From Burkholderia metallica (GTDB taxonomy: Bacteria; Pseudomonadota; Gammaproteobacteria; Burkholderiales; Burkholderiaceae), in assembly GCF_902832845.1 (NCBI RefSeq), contig NZ_CADFDB010000006.1, positions 205,313 to 269,312 of the forward strand: a stretch of DNA of 64,000 nt, given 5' to 3'. This document shows, one piece after another, positions 55,035-64,000 of this stretch. The translations under genes and the position numbers were made by a program. Numbering within the stretch: the first letter of the stretch is position 1; the number at the start of each line of letters is the position of its first letter. Under the pieces are notes generated by a model. It was not told the DNA's origin, did not search any database, and was given only the letters and a program-made list of their open reading frames with translations.

Positions 55035-58000
55035 TTATTTTTCCGCCCCATCCGAACCTGTCCCGTCACCCGTCGACAGCCGTCCGAGTGCCAGCCGAAC
55101 AGCATCCTCGACCGAATGCCAGATGCGCGTCAATGCTGCCGGGCCGCCTTCCTGCATCGCATGTTCGGCGCGCGCGCACGCGTCACGCGCATCGACATCG
55201 CCCGCCAGCGCAAAACCACCGCGCATCGAATGCAGTTCGATGCGCAACGTATCCACGTCGCCGCTCGCGAGCGCGTCACCGATCGCCGCGAGCGAATGCA
55301 GCGTGGCCTCGTGCAGCCGATGCCGTACCTCATCGGTCATCGCGGGCGCGACAGGTATTCGCTCGGCCGCCGCTGCGGGCGACGTCGCATCGCGTCCCGC
55401 ATGCCGCCGCAACGCAGCGTCGAGTGTCTCGATCGACAGCGGCTTGAGCACGACTTCCACCGCGCCGGCCTGTTCGCAGCGCCGGCGGTCCTCGTCGGTC
55501 GCGTGCGCCGTCATCGCGATCACGGGCACCCGCGCACCCTGCTCGCGCAGGAAGTTCGCGAGCGCGAAGCCGTCGAGTTCAGGCATGCCGAGATCGGTCA
55601 GCACGACGTCGTACGGTCGCTCGAAGAAGGCGCGCATCGCCTCGATGCCGTTGGAGACGATCGTCGCGTCGTAGCCCAACGCGTCGAGCTGGTCTCGCAG
55701 CAACGCCCGGCTTGCCGGATGATCCTCGGCGACGAGCACTTGCAGCGGTTCTTCATCGTCGGACTCCGCGCCTGCTTCGGCGTCCATCTCCGTGTCGTAT
55801 CCGCGCGCGGCATCCACGAACGTCCCGGGTTCCGGCGCATCGTCTCGCCAGCCGGACGGCGCTTCGGGCAACGGCAATGCAGCCACGAAAACCGTGCCTT
55901 CGCCAAGACGGCTGTCGACCTTCAACGCGCCGCCCATCAGCGTCACGATGCGCCGACACAGCGGCAGCCCGAGCCCCGTGCCGCCGAAGCGCCGGTAGAT
56001 CGACGCATCGGTCTGGACATAGACGTCGAACAGCGTTGGCAGGCTGTCTTCGGGAATGCCGATGCCCGTATCGCTTACCGCGATCTCGACGCCACGGCCG
56101 ACCGGGCTCGCCTTTGCAAGCCGCACGTCGATCGTCACGCCGCCGCGCTTCGTAAACTTGATCGCATTGCTGACCAGGTTCGACACCAGTTGCCGCAGCC
56201 GGGTCGAGTCGCCCACGTAACCGTCGGCAAGATCCGGTGCAATACGGCACGTCAGCGCCAGGTTCTTCGCATCCGCGAGCGGGCGGAAGATCGCGGCCAC
56301 GTCGTTCACGACACGACGCAGGTCGAACGGGATGCTTTCCAGCGCCATCTGGTTCGATTCGGCTTTCGACAGGTCGAGCACGTCGTTGATCACACGCAGC
56401 AGCGCATCGGACGACGACATGATCGTCCCCAGCCGGCGCCGCAGCGGCGCCGCCATCTGCGCGCGCTCCATCAGTTCCAGGTTGCCGATGATCGCGTTGA
56501 GCGGCGTGCGAATCTCGTGGCTCATCGTCGCGAGGAACGTCGACTTCGCCTTGTTCGCGAACTCGGCGGCCTCGCGCGCCTCGCGCAGCTTCTCCTCCGC
56601 CAGCTTGCGGGCCGTGATGTCGAGCAACGTGCACAGCAGCACGTCGATCCCGCGATACCGGGTGCGCACGATGTGCGCGTCGAGATAAACGGTGCCGTGC
56701 CCCGGGCGCTCGACGGCCAGCTCCCGCGTCACGCGCGTACGCGCGTTGCCCGTGGGCGCGCCGTCCCGGTACGCGCGCCACAAGCGCTTGCCGAGCGGCT
56801 CGCCCGACACGTCCTGCTCGTATGCGAGCAGCGCGTCGTTGCGCATGATCGTTTCGCCGTCGACAAACGACAGCAACACGAGCCCCGCCGGCGCCGTGCG
56901 GATCAGCGTCCGGTTGAGCGCCTCGCTTTCGATCAGGCGAATCGCACGCCGATTCGCCGGACGCAGTGCGCGCCGGTCGAACGCCACGATTGCGACCCAC
57001 AGCAGCACGATTGCGAAGAGCGCGGGCGCGACGGTCAGGCTCGCGCGCAACGCTACGTCGCTCAGAACGGCACGCCACGAGATGGTCGCCATCACCACGT
57101 CGTCCGATCGCGGTACCCTGTCGCTGACGACGAAGTTGATGCCGACGCGATGTGCGGCCGCTCGCTCGCCATCGTCGTGGCGCGCATGCTCGAGTGCGCG
57201 AGCCACCATCGTGCTGTCGGGTTGCCGCCCGAGCAGGAGATTTCCGCCGGAATCGACGAGCGCATATTCCCTGCCGGCACCCGGCGAGCGCAGTATCCCC
57301 TCGATCAGCGGCGGGCTGTTGATGACGAACCAGACGACCGGCCTGCCGTTCGCCCCAAGTGCCCATTGCACCATCCGCAGCACGGAGCGTCCGAGCACCG
57401 GATCGAATCGCCGCTCGAGCGCAATCGTGTTTTGACGAGCGACGGGCGCCATCGATACGGATGTATCGTTCGTCATCGGTCGCAATTGCTCGACGAGGGC
57501 CCTCACATCGAAACCGCCTGGCAGTGCAAGCGCTCGCTTCACCAACGGACGCCCTGCCGCAACGATGAAATCGCCGTTCGGATCGATCAGATAGGAAGTA
57601 CCGCCCGGATCGGCCGGTTGTGGCGGCGGCAGGACGCCCGTCAACTCGACCGGCTCGAGATAGCGCGCGAGGTAAGCCAAGTGACTGTTCGCTGATGCGA
57701 CCGGCGGGATATCGGCGAACGCGGCGATCGCAATTCGCCCCTTGCGCCCGATGAACGTCTGCTTGCCGTGCCTGCCGGCGAGCACCCCGGGCAGGCTTCG
57801 CGGATTTTCAACGACGCTGGCCCATTGCAGTTCCATGTCCTCGACGTAGCGATTCCGGAGCGCCCTCATGATCTCCACCTCGGCAACGAGTTCGGCCCTG
57901 CGCCGCGTGAACTCGACCCGGAAGCGCTCGAGGGACTCCTGCACGTCGAGCAACAATACGAGCGCCGCGCACACCAGAATGAACACCGAGATCGCCGCGC

Positions 58001-58109
58001 CGCTGGCATATAGCAGGAACTGCTGCTGCCGCCGGACGCGACCTGGCTCGAATGGCTTGCGACCGGCCACGGCGGGGTACGAAACAAGTCTCTTGAGCTT
58101 TGCGGGCAT
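55035..58109 (-). CDS. Hybrid histidine kinase with receiver and HPt domains (BvgS/RcsC-like)
   Basis: 1024 residues from ATG 58109 (58142 is an alternative; neither has a clear ribosome site). A transmembrane segment at about 36-56 and a second at about 350-370 enclose a 300-residue periplasmic sensor. A PAS-like linker follows, then HisKA with His531 ([14 protein letters not shown]), HATPase ([35 protein letters not shown]), a receiver ([14 protein letters not shown]; Asp839 in [12 protein letters not shown]; Lys in VLKPLS) and an HPt domain with His960 ([14 protein letters not shown]). This full phosphorelay layout matches the NarL-type regulator at 58291, transcribed just upstream. A decayed copy lies at 46607. 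Confidence 0.93.
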   Translation of the reverse strand: MPAKLKRLVSYPAVAGRKPFEPGRVRRQQQFLLYASGAAISVFILVCAALVLLLDVQESLERFRVEFTRRRAELVAEVEIMRALRNRYVEDMELQWASVVENPRSLPGVLAGRHGKQTFIGRKGRIAIAAFADIPPVASANSHLAYLARYLEPVELTGVLPPPQPADPGGTSYLIDPNGDFIVAAGRPLVKRALALPGGFDVRALVEQLRPMTNDTSVSMAPVARQNTIALERRFDPVLGRSVLRMVQWALGANGRPVVWFVINSPPLIEGILRSPGAGREYALVDSGGNLLLGRQPDSTMVARALEHARHDDGERAAAHRVGINFVVSDRVPRSDDVVMATISWRAVLSDVALRASLTVAPALFAIVLLWVAIVAFDRRALRPANRRAIRLIESEALNRTLIRTAPAGLVLLSFVDGETIMRNDALLAYEQDVSGEPLGKRLWRAYRDGAPTGNARTRVTRELAVERPGHGTVYLDAHIVRTRYRGIDVLLCTLLDITARKLAEEKLREAREAAEFANKAKSTFLATMSHEIRTPLNAIIGNLELMERAQMAAPLRRRLGTIMSSSDALLRVINDVLDLSKAESNQMALESIPFDLRRVVNDVAAIFRPLADAKNLALTCRIAPDLADGYVGDSTRLRQLVSNLVSNAIKFTKRGGVTIDVRLAKASPVGRGVEIAVSDTGIGIPEDSLPTLFDVYVQTDASIYRRFGGTGLGLPLCRRIVTLMGGALKVDSRLGEGTVFVAALPLPEAPSGWRDDAPEPGTFVDAARGYDTEMDAEAGAESDDEEPLQVLVAEDHPASRALLRDQLDALGYDATIVSNGIEAMRAFFERPYDVVLTDLGMPELDGFALANFLREQGARVPVIAMTAHATDEDRRRCEQAGAVEVVLKPLSIETLDAALRRHAGRDATSPAAAAERIPVAPAMTDEVRHRLHEATLHSLAAIGDALASGDVDTLRIELHSMRGGFALAGDVDARDACARAEHAMQEGGPAALTRIWHSVEDAVRLALGRLSTGDGTGSDGAEK

Positions 58110-58290
58110 GTCGTATCGATCTCGTTGCTCGTGGCCGGGCATGCCGCGTCATTCGCCGATGCCGGCGCATCGCCTCCCTGTCAAACAGGGCAGTCACGTG
58201 GCGTGGCGTGCCGCCACCCACACGTAGGGCCTCACTTCGACGGCGTCCGCGCTGAAGCCGATCCAGAGCGGCAACCGGCTCGCGCGCGCG

Positions 58291-58962
58291 TCACGTCGAC
58301 GACGACGCATCGCCGTCAGGCGCGCCGGAGAGATTCTGCTCGTCGTTATAGCGGATCAGATCCGCATCGCGGACGATCCCGAGTTTCTTCATTGCGCTCG
58401 ACTTCTGCGAACTGATGGTTTGCTTGCTGCGATGGAGCTGCGCGGCAATCTCCCCCACCGTGTAGCCTGCGCCGAACAAGCGGACGACCTCGATCTCGCG
58501 CGTGGTCAGCGCGCGAGTGGCGGGCTCGGATTCGATATCCTGCAGGAGTTGCTTGATATACGGCGACATGTAGTTCGCACCGACGTACGCGGCATGCACG
58601 GCGCCGATCAGGTGCGAGATCGCATCGGACTTGCTGAGGATGCAACTCACGCCCTGCTTGTGGATCGCGCGCAGCACGCTCGGATTGTCGATCATCGTGA
58701 TCGTCACGATATGCAGCGCGGGATAGCGGCGCTGCAGGAACGACAGCAGCACGAGCCCGTCGCCGTACTTGCCGCCCGGCATCACGTAGTCGAGCACGAG
58801 CACGTCGCTCTGCTGCGCGTCGAGCGCCGCGACCAGGTCCGTCGAATTCGAAACGGTGCCCACGAGCTTGATCGTGCTGTTGCCCTGCAATGCCTGCGAG
58901 ATACCGAGCGCGGACGCCGGATGATCGTCGGCTACCATCACGCGTACAAAGAATTCGTCCAT
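58291..58962 (-). CDS. NarL/LuxR-type response regulator (BvgA/RcsB-like)
   Basis: 223 residues. Receiver: RVMVADDHPASALGI with the acidic pair, phospho-acceptor Asp58 in VLVLDYVMPGG, Lys in CILSKSDA. The C-terminal LuxR-type HTH (RALTTREIEVVRLFGAGYTVGEIAAQLHRS, then SSQKSSAMKKLG; quoted in two parts) follows. It lies 181 bases upstream of the hybrid kinase gene in the same direction. Together with the HPt-bearing kinase this is a complete phosphorelay, likely controlling the adjacent fimbriae. It could act with both flanking kinases. Confidence 0.93.
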   Translation of the reverse strand: MDEFFVRVMVADDHPASALGISQALQGNSTIKLVGTVSNSTDLVAALDAQQSDVLVLDYVMPGGKYGDGLVLLSFLQRRYPALHIVTITMIDNPSVLRAIHKQGVSCILSKSDAISHLIGAVHAAYVGANYMSPYIKQLLQDIESEPATRALTTREIEVVRLFGAGYTVGEIAAQLHRSKQTISSQKSSAMKKLGIVRDADLIRYNDEQNLSGAPDGDASSST

Positions 58963-59274
58963 GTTCCTGTTTCCCCGAGGCTTTCAGTCACGCATCCGGT
59001 CCCCGCCGCGACGGGAGCATGCTCGCGCCATCGTGTCGATGGCTAGCCATATTCGGCGCACCGGACAAATAATGCCTCAATTTTAAGATAAATCCCGGCT
59101 TACCCTTCGATCAACGCGTGGCCGCACGGCGGACGATGTGCCGGCGCTCGCCGTGCACACGACGTGTCCGCACGGCCGCACCGTGCAGATTGTCCGAAGA
59201 TCACGACGGCTCGGAGCCGTTACGGGATGACGGCCGCGCTCTCACGCAGCTCGGCTGGGCCGCTGCACGGCGCG
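58963..59274. other. Promoter region of the NarL-type regulator
   Basis: 312 bases. The section 59060-59100 is AT-rich and probably holds the promoter. A perfect 12-bp palindrome ATGGCTAGCCAT is at 59039-59050. TAAGATAAATCCCG (59084-59097) matches the enterobacterial RcsAB box in 10 of 14 positions. No gene is seen. Confidence 0.5.
59084..59097 (+). promoter_or_regulatory. RcsB-box-like sequence upstream of the regulator gene
   Basis: TAAGATAAATCCCG compared with the RcsAB consensus TAAGAATAATCCTA. It lies about 120 bases before the regulator start; autoregulation through such a box is known for Rcs systems. Similarity is by eye only. Confidence 0.3.
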
Positions 59275-59472
59275 CTATCGGTGGCTCGAATCGCCTGGTA
59301 GGTCATGCGTATTGTCATCCACCCTGTTTTTCCACTCGATCAGGGTACGGCGCCGCTGAACCGGCGACATGAGCAGAAACTCGTTCATCATCGTCAGGAA
59401 TTCCCGACGAGACTTCTCAGAAAGTGCGGCGAAATCGAGCAACAGTGCGAATATCTTCCCTACATGACGCAC
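59275..59472 (-). CDS. Small helical protein between the two kinase genes
   Basis: 65 residues, not recognised. The start is GTG 59472, chosen because GGAGGGG lies 6 bases upstream, a strong site. The sequence is helical: FALLLDFAALSEKSRREFLTMM, then NEFLLMSPVQRRRTLIEW, with a charged tail (quoted in two parts). No membrane segment or signal peptide. It sits between the degenerate-receiver kinase (stop 107 bases upstream) and the response regulator, all on the minus strand, so it belongs to the signalling unit and could be a small connector or anti-kinase. Confidence 0.6.
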   Translation of the reverse strand: MRHVGKIFALLLDFAALSEKSRREFLTMMNEFLLMSPVQRRRTLIEWKNRVDDNTHDLPGDSSHR

Positions 59473-59551
59473 GATGTTCCCCTCCAGTATTGATTTGAAA
59501 TCTGCCGCGCAACGTGAACGTGCGTCGGCACCCTGCCTTTGTTATGTTGGA

Positions 59552-59567
59552 TACGCGTTGACGCGTA
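59552..59567. promoter_or_regulatory. Palindrome between the second kinase and the small gene
   Basis: TACGCGT, TG, ACGCGTA: perfect 7-bp arms, 80 bases before the small gene's start and 12 bases past the kinase stop. It may be an operator for the small gene or a weak terminator/attenuator. Confidence 0.35.
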
Positions 59568-59579
59568 CGATGCTGTCGG

Positions 59580-62500
59580 TTACTTGTCATGCAAAGCTGT
59601 TTCATGATTGGTTGATCTCGATGTGCACATGGCCGCGCACGGCTCCTTCGCCGAAGTCGCGTTACGGCGCTGCCACGCATGCGCAAGCGCGCCGCGCAGG
59701 TGGCCGAGCGTCACGGGTTTCGTCAATACGCGTCGGACACCGGCTGTCGTGCAGCGGTGCATGCCCTCGGGCGTCAAATGCGACGTCACGACCAGCACGT
59801 CGCACGCGGGATCGACGCCACGTGCCGCTTCCGCCAGTTGCTGCGCGCGCATGTCGGGCAGGTCGTCGCCGATCAGCAGCACGTCCCAGTCGTCGCCGGC
59901 CAGCGATTCGAGTGCCGCGCGCCCCGATCCGACCTCGGTTGCCGCGCAGCCGAGCGCGTTCAGTTGCTCGCTGAAAATCGAGTCGTTGATGGTTTCGTCG
60001 TCTGCGACGAGCACGCGCAATGTGCGACTCCCGTGCGCGGCCGCGTCGCGCGATGCGGCGACCGTTGCCAAATCGCGAGCATGCGAATCGTCACGCCGCG
60101 GGTCGTCGCCCGATACGGCATCGATCCCGCTTTCATCGTCCATCTGGCCGCCGAGCGCCAGCGCGGCGCGCAAGCCGCCGAGCGAATAACTCGATATGCG
60201 TACCGTGTCGCCCGCGCGATACGGTTCGAGCGGGCCATCGGGTGTCGCGAGTATCAGCGGCGCGCAATCGCTCAGGCTGTTCAGATCCGCTCGCGACCAC
60301 GTGTCGGAATCGCCGAACAGTACGACCGCGCCGTGTCGTGCAATGCCGGCCGGCAGACTCGACGGGCTGTCGTACACGCTGACGTCGAATCCCCATGCCT
60401 GTAGATGCGGCAACGCAAAATCGCGCCACCCGGGATGCGCGGCGATCAGCGCCAGCGCGTAGGCGTGCGCCGCGCGCGGCCGGTCGAGCGCGACGACGTC
60501 CATGCCGAGCGGCAGAAGCACGCTGAACCGGCTGCCGACGCCCAGCTTGCTCTCCACCGCGATGCGGCCGCCCATCGCCGTGACGAGCCGGTCGCACAGC
60601 GCAAGCCCGAGCCCCGTGCCGCCGTAACGTCGGGTGATCGATGTATCGACCTGCGAAAATGCATTGAACAGCTTGCGTCGATGTTCAGCGGCGATGCCGA
60701 TGCCGGTGTCCTCAACCTCGACCGACAATTCCGGTGCGTCGTGCCTGTCGGCAACGACCGCGACGCGCACGGTCACGCGGCCGACGTCGGTAAACTTGAG
60801 CGCGTTGCCCAGCAGGTTGCGGAGCACTTGCGCGAACCGGGTTGGATCGCCGCGCATCTGTTGCGTACTGCTCGCATGGATCTCGCAGAACAGCTGCACC
60901 CCCTTCGCCTTCGCGATCGTCGCGAACGCGTTCAGCTCGCGCTCGACCACCGCGGTCACGTCGAACGCGATCGATTCGACCGACATCGCGCCGGCCTCGA
61001 TCTTCGAGAAATCGAGAATGTCGCTGACGAGCGCGAGCAGGCTCGTCGCCGACGTGCGCAGCGTGTGAACGCGGCCATGCTGGGTCGCGTCGAGCGCCGA
61101 GCGCTCGAGCAGTTCGAGGTTGCCGAGAATCACGTTCAGCGGCGTACGGATCTCATGGCTCATCGCCGCGAGGAACGACGATTTCGCGGCATTGGCCGAA
61201 TCGGCCGCGCGCACGGCCTCTTCCAGCCGCTGCACGAGCTGCCGCTTGGCGGTCACGTCGGCAACCGCGACGATCAGCACGTCCGTGCCCTGATAGCGTG
61301 CGCCGCACGCAATGAATTCGAGGTGCAGCGGCGCAGCTTGCACGTCGCCCAGCAGCAGGCCGCCGTGCTGCTCGCCACCTGCATCGCCGCGCGCCTGCCA
61401 GGCGTCGACCACCTGGCTCGACAGCGCGTGATAGTCGCCGCCGATCCGCCCGATCATGTCCGTCAGCGCGGGGCTCACGAGCATGCAACGCCCGTCGTCG
61501 CGCGCGATCAGGCCGAGCCCGATCGGCGCCATCTCGATCACGCTGCGGCACAGCGCTTCGCTGTCGAACACGCGTTGCGAGTGCGCGTAGAGCGGCACGA
61601 ACTCTCGCCGATGAAAGCGCAGCAGCAACCCCCACATGACGACGAGCGCGAGCAGCGTCGCGGCGCCGAGCGTACCGGCCGAGCGCGCGACGCCGGCCGC
61701 GATGTCGGTCCACGACAGCGCATACGCAAGCGTCCAGCCCGTCGATTCGAGCTTGCCGTGAAACAGCAGGAAGCCGTCGCGGAACACAGGCGCCCCCAAC
61801 GCCGACGCACCGCCCCGCGACGGGTTCAGCTTCAACAGGCTTTCCACGCGACCGGTTTCGCGCGCCGCGGGATCCATCGTGACGAGCCGGCCGTCGGCCG
61901 TCGTGATGTAGAACATGCCTTCGGGACGATAGTCGGCGAGCCAGGACAGCAGGTAATCGGGCGGATATTCGGTGACGAGCACCGCGAACGGCTTGCCGTT
62001 GTCGCGCGCCTCGGCCGCGAGCCGGATGCGCGGCTGCCCCGACACGGGATCGGTGAACGGCGCCAGCCAGCGCACGTGCGGGCGCGAGTCGGTGATGCCC
62101 GGATACGGGCGTTCGAAATCGACGCGCAGCGCGTCCAGCACGCGTGCGCGGCTTTCGGGTGAAACCAGCGCCGGATCGTCGCGGTTTCGATGGGGTACCA
62201 GCGCGAACAAACCGGTGCGCGTGCTGTAGTGGTAGCCCTCGAGCGTGCGCCCGCGATTGATCGAACTGGCCGCGCAGATGCGTGCCAACAGCATCGACAG
62301 CGACAGATAGCGCGCGACTTCGGCCCGATCGCCTGTTTGCGCGGGTACGCCGATGACGAGCGACGGATGCGGACGGGTCGCGACGCGCTGGTCGTCGAGG
62401 AAGAATGTGTCGACGACCGCCGCCGGCGCGGCGCTGGCCTCCTGCCAGATCAGTTGCGCGTTCGCGACGCCGTTGCGGAACGAGGTTTCGCTCACCTGGA

Positions 62501-62723
62501 TTTCGTTCAGCGTCTGCTCCAGGCCGTTCAGGTAGTTGCGCCGCTCCCCTTCGACATATCCCGAAACGATCGACGCCATCCCGAGACCGCAAGCGATCAG
62601 GACAAGGATGGTGACGACGATGCCGCCGCCGAACACCGAAATGCTCTGGTAACGACGAAGGGATTGAAGCGGGCTCTGCGACATGGCGCGCGGCGGCGAT
62701 CGCGAACGCGACCGGAACGACAT
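59580..62723 (-). CDS. Hybrid histidine kinase with degenerate receiver
   Basis: 1047 residues from ATG 62723 (a GTG at 62756 and ATG 62684 are alternatives). A transmembrane segment at about 30-50 and another near 330-350 flank a 280-residue periplasmic sensor. A PAS-like domain follows, then HisKA with His523 ([17 protein letters not shown]), HATPase (NLLGNALKFTDVG, DTGIGIAAEHR, GTGLGLALCDR), a Rossmann-like spacer and a C-terminal receiver (VLVADDETINDSI). In the receiver the phospho-acceptor site reads LLIGDDLPDM: Gly952 occupies the place of the usual Asp, with Asp953-Asp954 shifted by one. The Thr and Lys positions (VVTSH, LTKPV) are kept. No HPt domain. Confidence 0.92.
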   Translation of the reverse strand: MSFRSRSRSPPRAMSQSPLQSLRRYQSISVFGGGIVVTILVLIACGLGMASIVSGYVEGERRNYLNGLEQTLNEIQVSETSFRNGVANAQLIWQEASAAPAAVVDTFFLDDQRVATRPHPSLVIGVPAQTGDRAEVARYLSLSMLLARICAASSINRGRTLEGYHYSTRTGLFALVPHRNRDDPALVSPESRARVLDALRVDFERPYPGITDSRPHVRWLAPFTDPVSGQPRIRLAAEARDNGKPFAVLVTEYPPDYLLSWLADYRPEGMFYITTADGRLVTMDPAARETGRVESLLKLNPSRGGASALGAPVFRDGFLLFHGKLESTGWTLAYALSWTDIAAGVARSAGTLGAATLLALVVMWGLLLRFHRREFVPLYAHSQRVFDSEALCRSVIEMAPIGLGLIARDDGRCMLVSPALTDMIGRIGGDYHALSSQVVDAWQARGDAGGEQHGGLLLGDVQAAPLHLEFIACGARYQGTDVLIVAVADVTAKRQLVQRLEEAVRAADSANAAKSSFLAAMSHEIRTPLNVILGNLELLERSALDATQHGRVHTLRTSATSLLALVSDILDFSKIEAGAMSVESIAFDVTAVVERELNAFATIAKAKGVQLFCEIHASSTQQMRGDPTRFAQVLRNLLGNALKFTDVGRVTVRVAVVADRHDAPELSVEVEDTGIGIAAEHRRKLFNAFSQVDTSITRRYGGTGLGLALCDRLVTAMGGRIAVESKLGVGSRFSVLLPLGMDVVALDRPRAAHAYALALIAAHPGWRDFALPHLQAWGFDVSVYDSPSSLPAGIARHGAVVLFGDSDTWSRADLNSLSDCAPLILATPDGPLEPYRAGDTVRISSYSLGGLRAALALGGQMDDESGIDAVSGDDPRRDDSHARDLATVAASRDAAAHGSRTLRVLVADDETINDSIFSEQLNALGCAATEVGSGRAALESLAGDDWDVLLIGDDLPDMRAQQLAEAARGVDPACDVLVVTSHLTPEGMHRCTTAGVRRVLTKPVTLGHLRGALAHAWQRRNATSAKEPCAAMCTSRSTNHETALHDK

Positions 62724-63277
62724 CGTTCCGACATCCGTGACCGCCTCGGAAAACACCTGGAAAGAAGGGGCATTCCGATCATGCCAAAGGCCTGCGGGGG
62801 TGTCCGCATCGTACGAACCATTTCGTACACGTCACATCGAACGGCCTCACAATTTCGGACTTGAACGAACTTCGCCGTAGGAAATATGAGCCGTTTGTTT
62901 CGCATTGCGTTGACAGCGCGTTCGGCGGGTTAGCCGCTCAGGCAACACGATGAGTTGGCGTTTTTCAGGGATAGCACGGTCGCGCGGCTACCTTGATGCG
63001 TAACGACGGCACCGCATACCGACTGTCCCGCGACTTTCCGGCCGCGCCCGGCTAGCCACCCAAAAGAAAGGGTTCTTCGCGGATCGACGCGAAGAACCCT
63101 TGCAAAGCATCGTTGCGACGAAGGCAGATACGACGATGGCGCGCGTGCCGCCATCGCCGGCCCGCCGACCCGCACGGCACCCGTGCCGAACGGGCGTTGG
63201 ACCAAAGTCACGACAACGCGACGCGCCGGGGAGGCGGGCGTCGCGGCAACCCGCCACGCCTCCCCGAACGGGACCGA
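62724..63277. other. Intergenic region between the second kinase and the GLUG adhesin
   Basis: About 550 bases. The AT-richer part at 62800-62910 should contain the kinase promoter; GGACTTGAACGA (62862-62873) there matches a word in the polysaccharide operon leader. A near-ideal terminator lies at 63068-63101. No gene is supported. Confidence 0.5.
63068..63101 (-). terminator. Rho-independent terminator of the adhesin gene
   Basis: Perfect 14-bp stem (63068-63081 with 63088-63101) with a 6-base loop; on the minus strand it is followed by TCTTTTGG. It lies 177 bases downstream of the adhesin stop. Confidence 0.8.
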
Positions 63278-64000
63278 TCAGTTCCGGATTTCGCCGAAAT
63301 CGAGGCCCGCGAGCGGCACCGCCGCCGCGTTTCCGCTCACGCCATTGCCGCTCATCCAGCCGAAGTTGAGGCCGACCAGCCCACCGTACAACTGGTCGTA
63401 GCCGGCCGTATAGGCAATACGGCTGCGCGAGCTCGAACGATCGACGTTGCCGAAGTTTTCGCCTGCGACGCCACCCAGCCGTGCATTGCGCCCGCCGGAC
63501 ACCGAGCCTGACGACGACGACGACGCGATCTTGCCGTCGTTTTTACCGACCAGGCCGCCAACCGAACTGCCATCGCCGCCCTTCGCCGAACCGAAGGCGT
63601 CGGACGCATCGATCGAAGCAATCGTGTGGTTGTGGCCGACCAGGCCGCCGACGTAGCTGCCCGCACCGGCAACGACGTCGCCCGACGCGCCCGACGACGA
63701 CACGCTGCCCCAGTTGAGGCCGACCAGGCCGCCTGCCCTGCCCCTGCCGGCGACATTCACGGCCCCGCTTGCGTAGGCGCTCACCACCTTGCCGAGGGCG
63801 CCGTTCCAGCCGACGAGACCACCTGCGATGCTGTCGTCGCCGGCCGAGACGTTGCCGCCCGCCGAGGAAGCGGCCACGAGGCCGTTGTTGTCGCCGACGA
63901 GACCGCCTGCCTGGCTCTGCGCACCGACCTTGACCGCGCCGCTGGCCGACGAACCGTCCACCTTGCCGATGTTCGAGCCCACGAGGCCGCCCGCCTTCAC
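63278..64000 (-). CDS. GLUG-repeat adhesin, C-terminal part (gene runs off right edge)
   Basis: At least 240 residues of a large surface adhesin of the filamentous-haemagglutinin type. Eight GGLVG-type motifs, each followed by an Asn two residues on, recur about every 28-30 residues (GGLVGSNIGKV, GGLVGDNNGLV, GGLVGWNG... and so on), the GLUG motif of bacterial beta-helix adhesins. Residues between are Ser/Gly/Ala-rich with no Cys. The protein ends LAGLDFGEIRN with no membrane anchor, which suggests secretion of the helix by a partner protein. The start and signal region lie outside the window. Confidence 0.85.
   Translation of the reverse strand: MKAGGLVGSNIGKVDGSSASGAVKVGAQSQAGGLVGDNNGLVAASSAGGNVSAGDDSIAGGLVGWNGALGKVVSAYASGAVNVAGRGRAGGLVGLNWGSVSSSGASGDVVAGAGSYVGGLVGHNHTIASIDASDAFGSAKGGDGSSVGGLVGKNDGKIASSSSSGSVSGGRNARLGGVAGENFGNVDRSSSRSRIAYTAGYDQLYGGLVGLNFGWMSGNGVSGNAAAVPLAGLDFGEIRN

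Noticed and set aside
55116-57695. 859-residue plus-strand open frame
   Set aside because: Antisense to the hybrid kinase; no signal or domain.
63278-64000. Regular repeats resembling a CRISPR array
   Set aside because: The periodicity is at protein level (GGLVGxN every 28-30 residues) with variable DNA; no identical DNA repeats with unique spacers.
1-64000. tRNA, rRNA or intact insertion sequences
   Set aside because: No cloverleaf-like sequence, no rRNA stretch and no transposase frame could be recognised anywhere in the window.

Overview
The window is GC-rich DNA with strongly GC-biased third codon positions. Its gene content (acdR/acdS, a cyn cassette, Burkholderia-type regulators, chaperone-usher fimbriae and a Wza/Wzb/Wzc polysaccharide cluster) points to a Burkholderia, most likely of the B. 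cepacia complex and probably on a secondary replicon. The genus call is inference from gene content and protein style; no rRNA, tRNA, CRISPR array or intact insertion sequence was seen.

Layout. 1-2010: the 3' part of a polyamine ABC transporter (potG, partial potH). 2616-4819: a cyanate cassette (cynS, cynT and divergent cynR). 4927-9096: a DUF3422 membrane protein with a 67-residue companion, a LysR regulator, two unrecognised proteins and a LysR remnant. 9221-12802: an RDD membrane protein, a small membrane protein, an acyltransferase and a phospholipid-methyltransferase-like enzyme. 13246-16940: pyruvate oxidase (poxB) and the divergent acdR/acdS pair (ACC deaminase). 17020-30001: an eleven-gene minus-strand operon for a surface polysaccharide: priming transferase, wza, wzb, wzc, wecB, wecC, flippase, polymerase, glycosyltransferase, WecG-type transferase and a polysaccharide lyase. 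31008-33687: a three-gene lipoprotein operon (Sel1 repeats, CsgG-like, and a lipoprotein with five repeats of about 50 residues). 34048-37283: a signalling operon made of a helix-turn-helix/receiver regulator, a small exported molybdopterin-oxidoreductase-like protein and a hybrid histidine kinase. 37359-39207: YjbQ-family protein, thioredoxin-like protein, a flavin-reductase fragment and a DUF2322 protein.

40304-62723 is a surface-fibre and signalling island. It holds a minus-strand fimbrial operon (pilin, chaperone, usher, adhesin), a decayed copy of a hybrid kinase, a plus-strand fimbrial operon with a second pilin at its far end, then an intact hybrid kinase with receiver and HPt, a NarL/RcsB/BvgA-type regulator, a 65-residue small protein and a second hybrid kinase whose receiver lacks the usual phospho-acceptor aspartate. 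The window ends inside a GLUG-repeat adhesin.

How it fits together. Three biofilm-type outputs (polysaccharide, two fimbriae, a large adhesin) lie beside three hybrid kinases and two response regulators. Fragments of two of these regulatory genes lie beside the fimbrial operons, which suggests segmental duplication followed by decay. A 12-base AT-rich word in the long leader of the polysaccharide operon recurs in the long AT-rich gap upstream of the first fimbrial operon. There it is part of one of two related 14-bp palindromes, which makes it a candidate shared operator. The main leads are this candidate regulon, the degenerate-receiver kinase, the HTH-receiver/molybdopterin-like/kinase operon and the repeat lipoprotein/CsgG-like operon.
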